NCBI GenBank assembly: GCA_964575715.1
Contig: CAZNSG010000059.1
Location: 1-5,561 of the forward strand
Length of the DNA: 5,561 nt
Direction of reading: 5' to 3'
From: PNAI01 sp964575715
Lineage (GTDB): Bacteria > Pseudomonadota > Alphaproteobacteria > Rhizobiales > Xanthobacteraceae
The translations under genes were made by a program, and so were the position numbers. Positions 5,429 to 5,561 of the stretch are shown here, piece by piece. The notes below the pieces were generated by a model. That model worked only from the letters and a program-made list of their open reading frames with translations, was not told the DNA's origin and did not search any database. Each line of letters begins with the position of its first letter. Position 1 is the stretch's first letter.

Positions 5429-5561
5429 GTAGAGTCGAGATGTGACGCGGTGGCTGTAGGTGGAACCTATCTGTTGCCGCCTCTTTCGTCTGGCGGTGCC
5501 TCAATAGTTCCACCATGGCTCCGTTTCCACATCCCGCTCATCGAACCGGACATGCAGATTT
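5429..5561 (-). mobile_element. Group II intron, 3' end (partial domain V and complete domain VI), continues past the right edge
   Basis: Read on the minus strand from the window end, AAATCTGCATGTCCGGTTC is the 3' half of a domain V hairpin, ending at 5543. GAT (5542-5540) forms the J5/6 linker. Domain VI follows: GAG plus CGGGATGTG (5539-5528) pair with CACATCTCG (5444-5436) and CTC (5434-5432), leaving one unpaired A (5435) as the branch-point candidate. The intron would end in TAC at 5429, placing the A six nucleotides before the terminal base, the usual geometry. An inner hairpin caps domain VI: GGTGGAAC/GTTCCACC at 5459-5466 and 5507-5514, with CCGCC/GGCGG at 5477-5481 and 5492-5496. No maturase gene is in view. 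Confidence 0.75.

Noticed and set aside
5277..5516. 79-codon minus-strand frame at the right end
   Set aside because: Most of it is group II intron domain VI and the copy B repeat, i.e. structured RNA and repeat rather than a gene.
1..5561. CRISPR array, tRNA or rRNA
   Set aside because: No regularly spaced repeats, cloverleaf with a T-arm, or rRNA-like segment was seen on either strand.

Overview
The window is high-GC and its gene families and mobile-element debris fit an alphaproteobacterium, most likely Rhizobiales (Bradyrhizobium, Mesorhizobium or Sinorhizobium-like). This placement is inference from composition and family resemblance, not from a marker gene. The region reads as an accessory island.

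Layout, left to right. Bases 1-117 look like the 5' end of a group II intron on the minus strand (GUGUG start, domain I-like stems) that runs out of the window to the left. A 124-bp AT-richer spacer follows. From 242 to 4427 lies a diversity-generating retroelement (DGR) in an abnormal form. The first gene (242-3187) encodes, in order, a TIR domain, an nSTAND P-loop NTPase, one transmembrane helix, a formylglycine-generating-enzyme/C-type-lectin (FGE) domain cut short before its C-terminal core, and then, in the same reading frame, a whole DGR accessory protein (Avd) four-helix bundle. It overlaps by 17 nt the DGR reverse transcriptase gene (3171-4427). The last ~55 codons of that RT frame contain an adenine-rich template repeat (TR, about 4252-4373). 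Read in frame, the TR encodes the end of an FGE domain, which is the part missing from the first gene. A 14-bp-stem hairpin lies 64 nt past the RT stop.

From 4579 to 5404, two 39-nt imperfect direct repeats (35/40 aligned columns identical) bracket a PlsC-type acyltransferase gene (4692-5315). The right edge (5429-5561) is the 3' end of a group II intron on the minus strand. Its domain VI can be drawn in full, with a bulged branch-point A, and half of domain V is visible.

How the parts relate. An intact DGR of this type would copy the TR with adenine-specific errors into a variable repeat (VR) at the 3' end of the FGE gene, diversifying the ligand-binding face of a TIR-STAND receptor that probably acts in defence or conflict. 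Here the VR and the Avd start codon seem to have been removed by one in-frame deletion, giving a receptor-Avd fusion, and no VR is present anywhere in the window. The cassette is therefore either a decayed DGR, one that acts on a VR elsewhere in the genome, or a repurposed fusion. The same-orientation intron ends on both sides suggest the segment sits between two group II intron copies.
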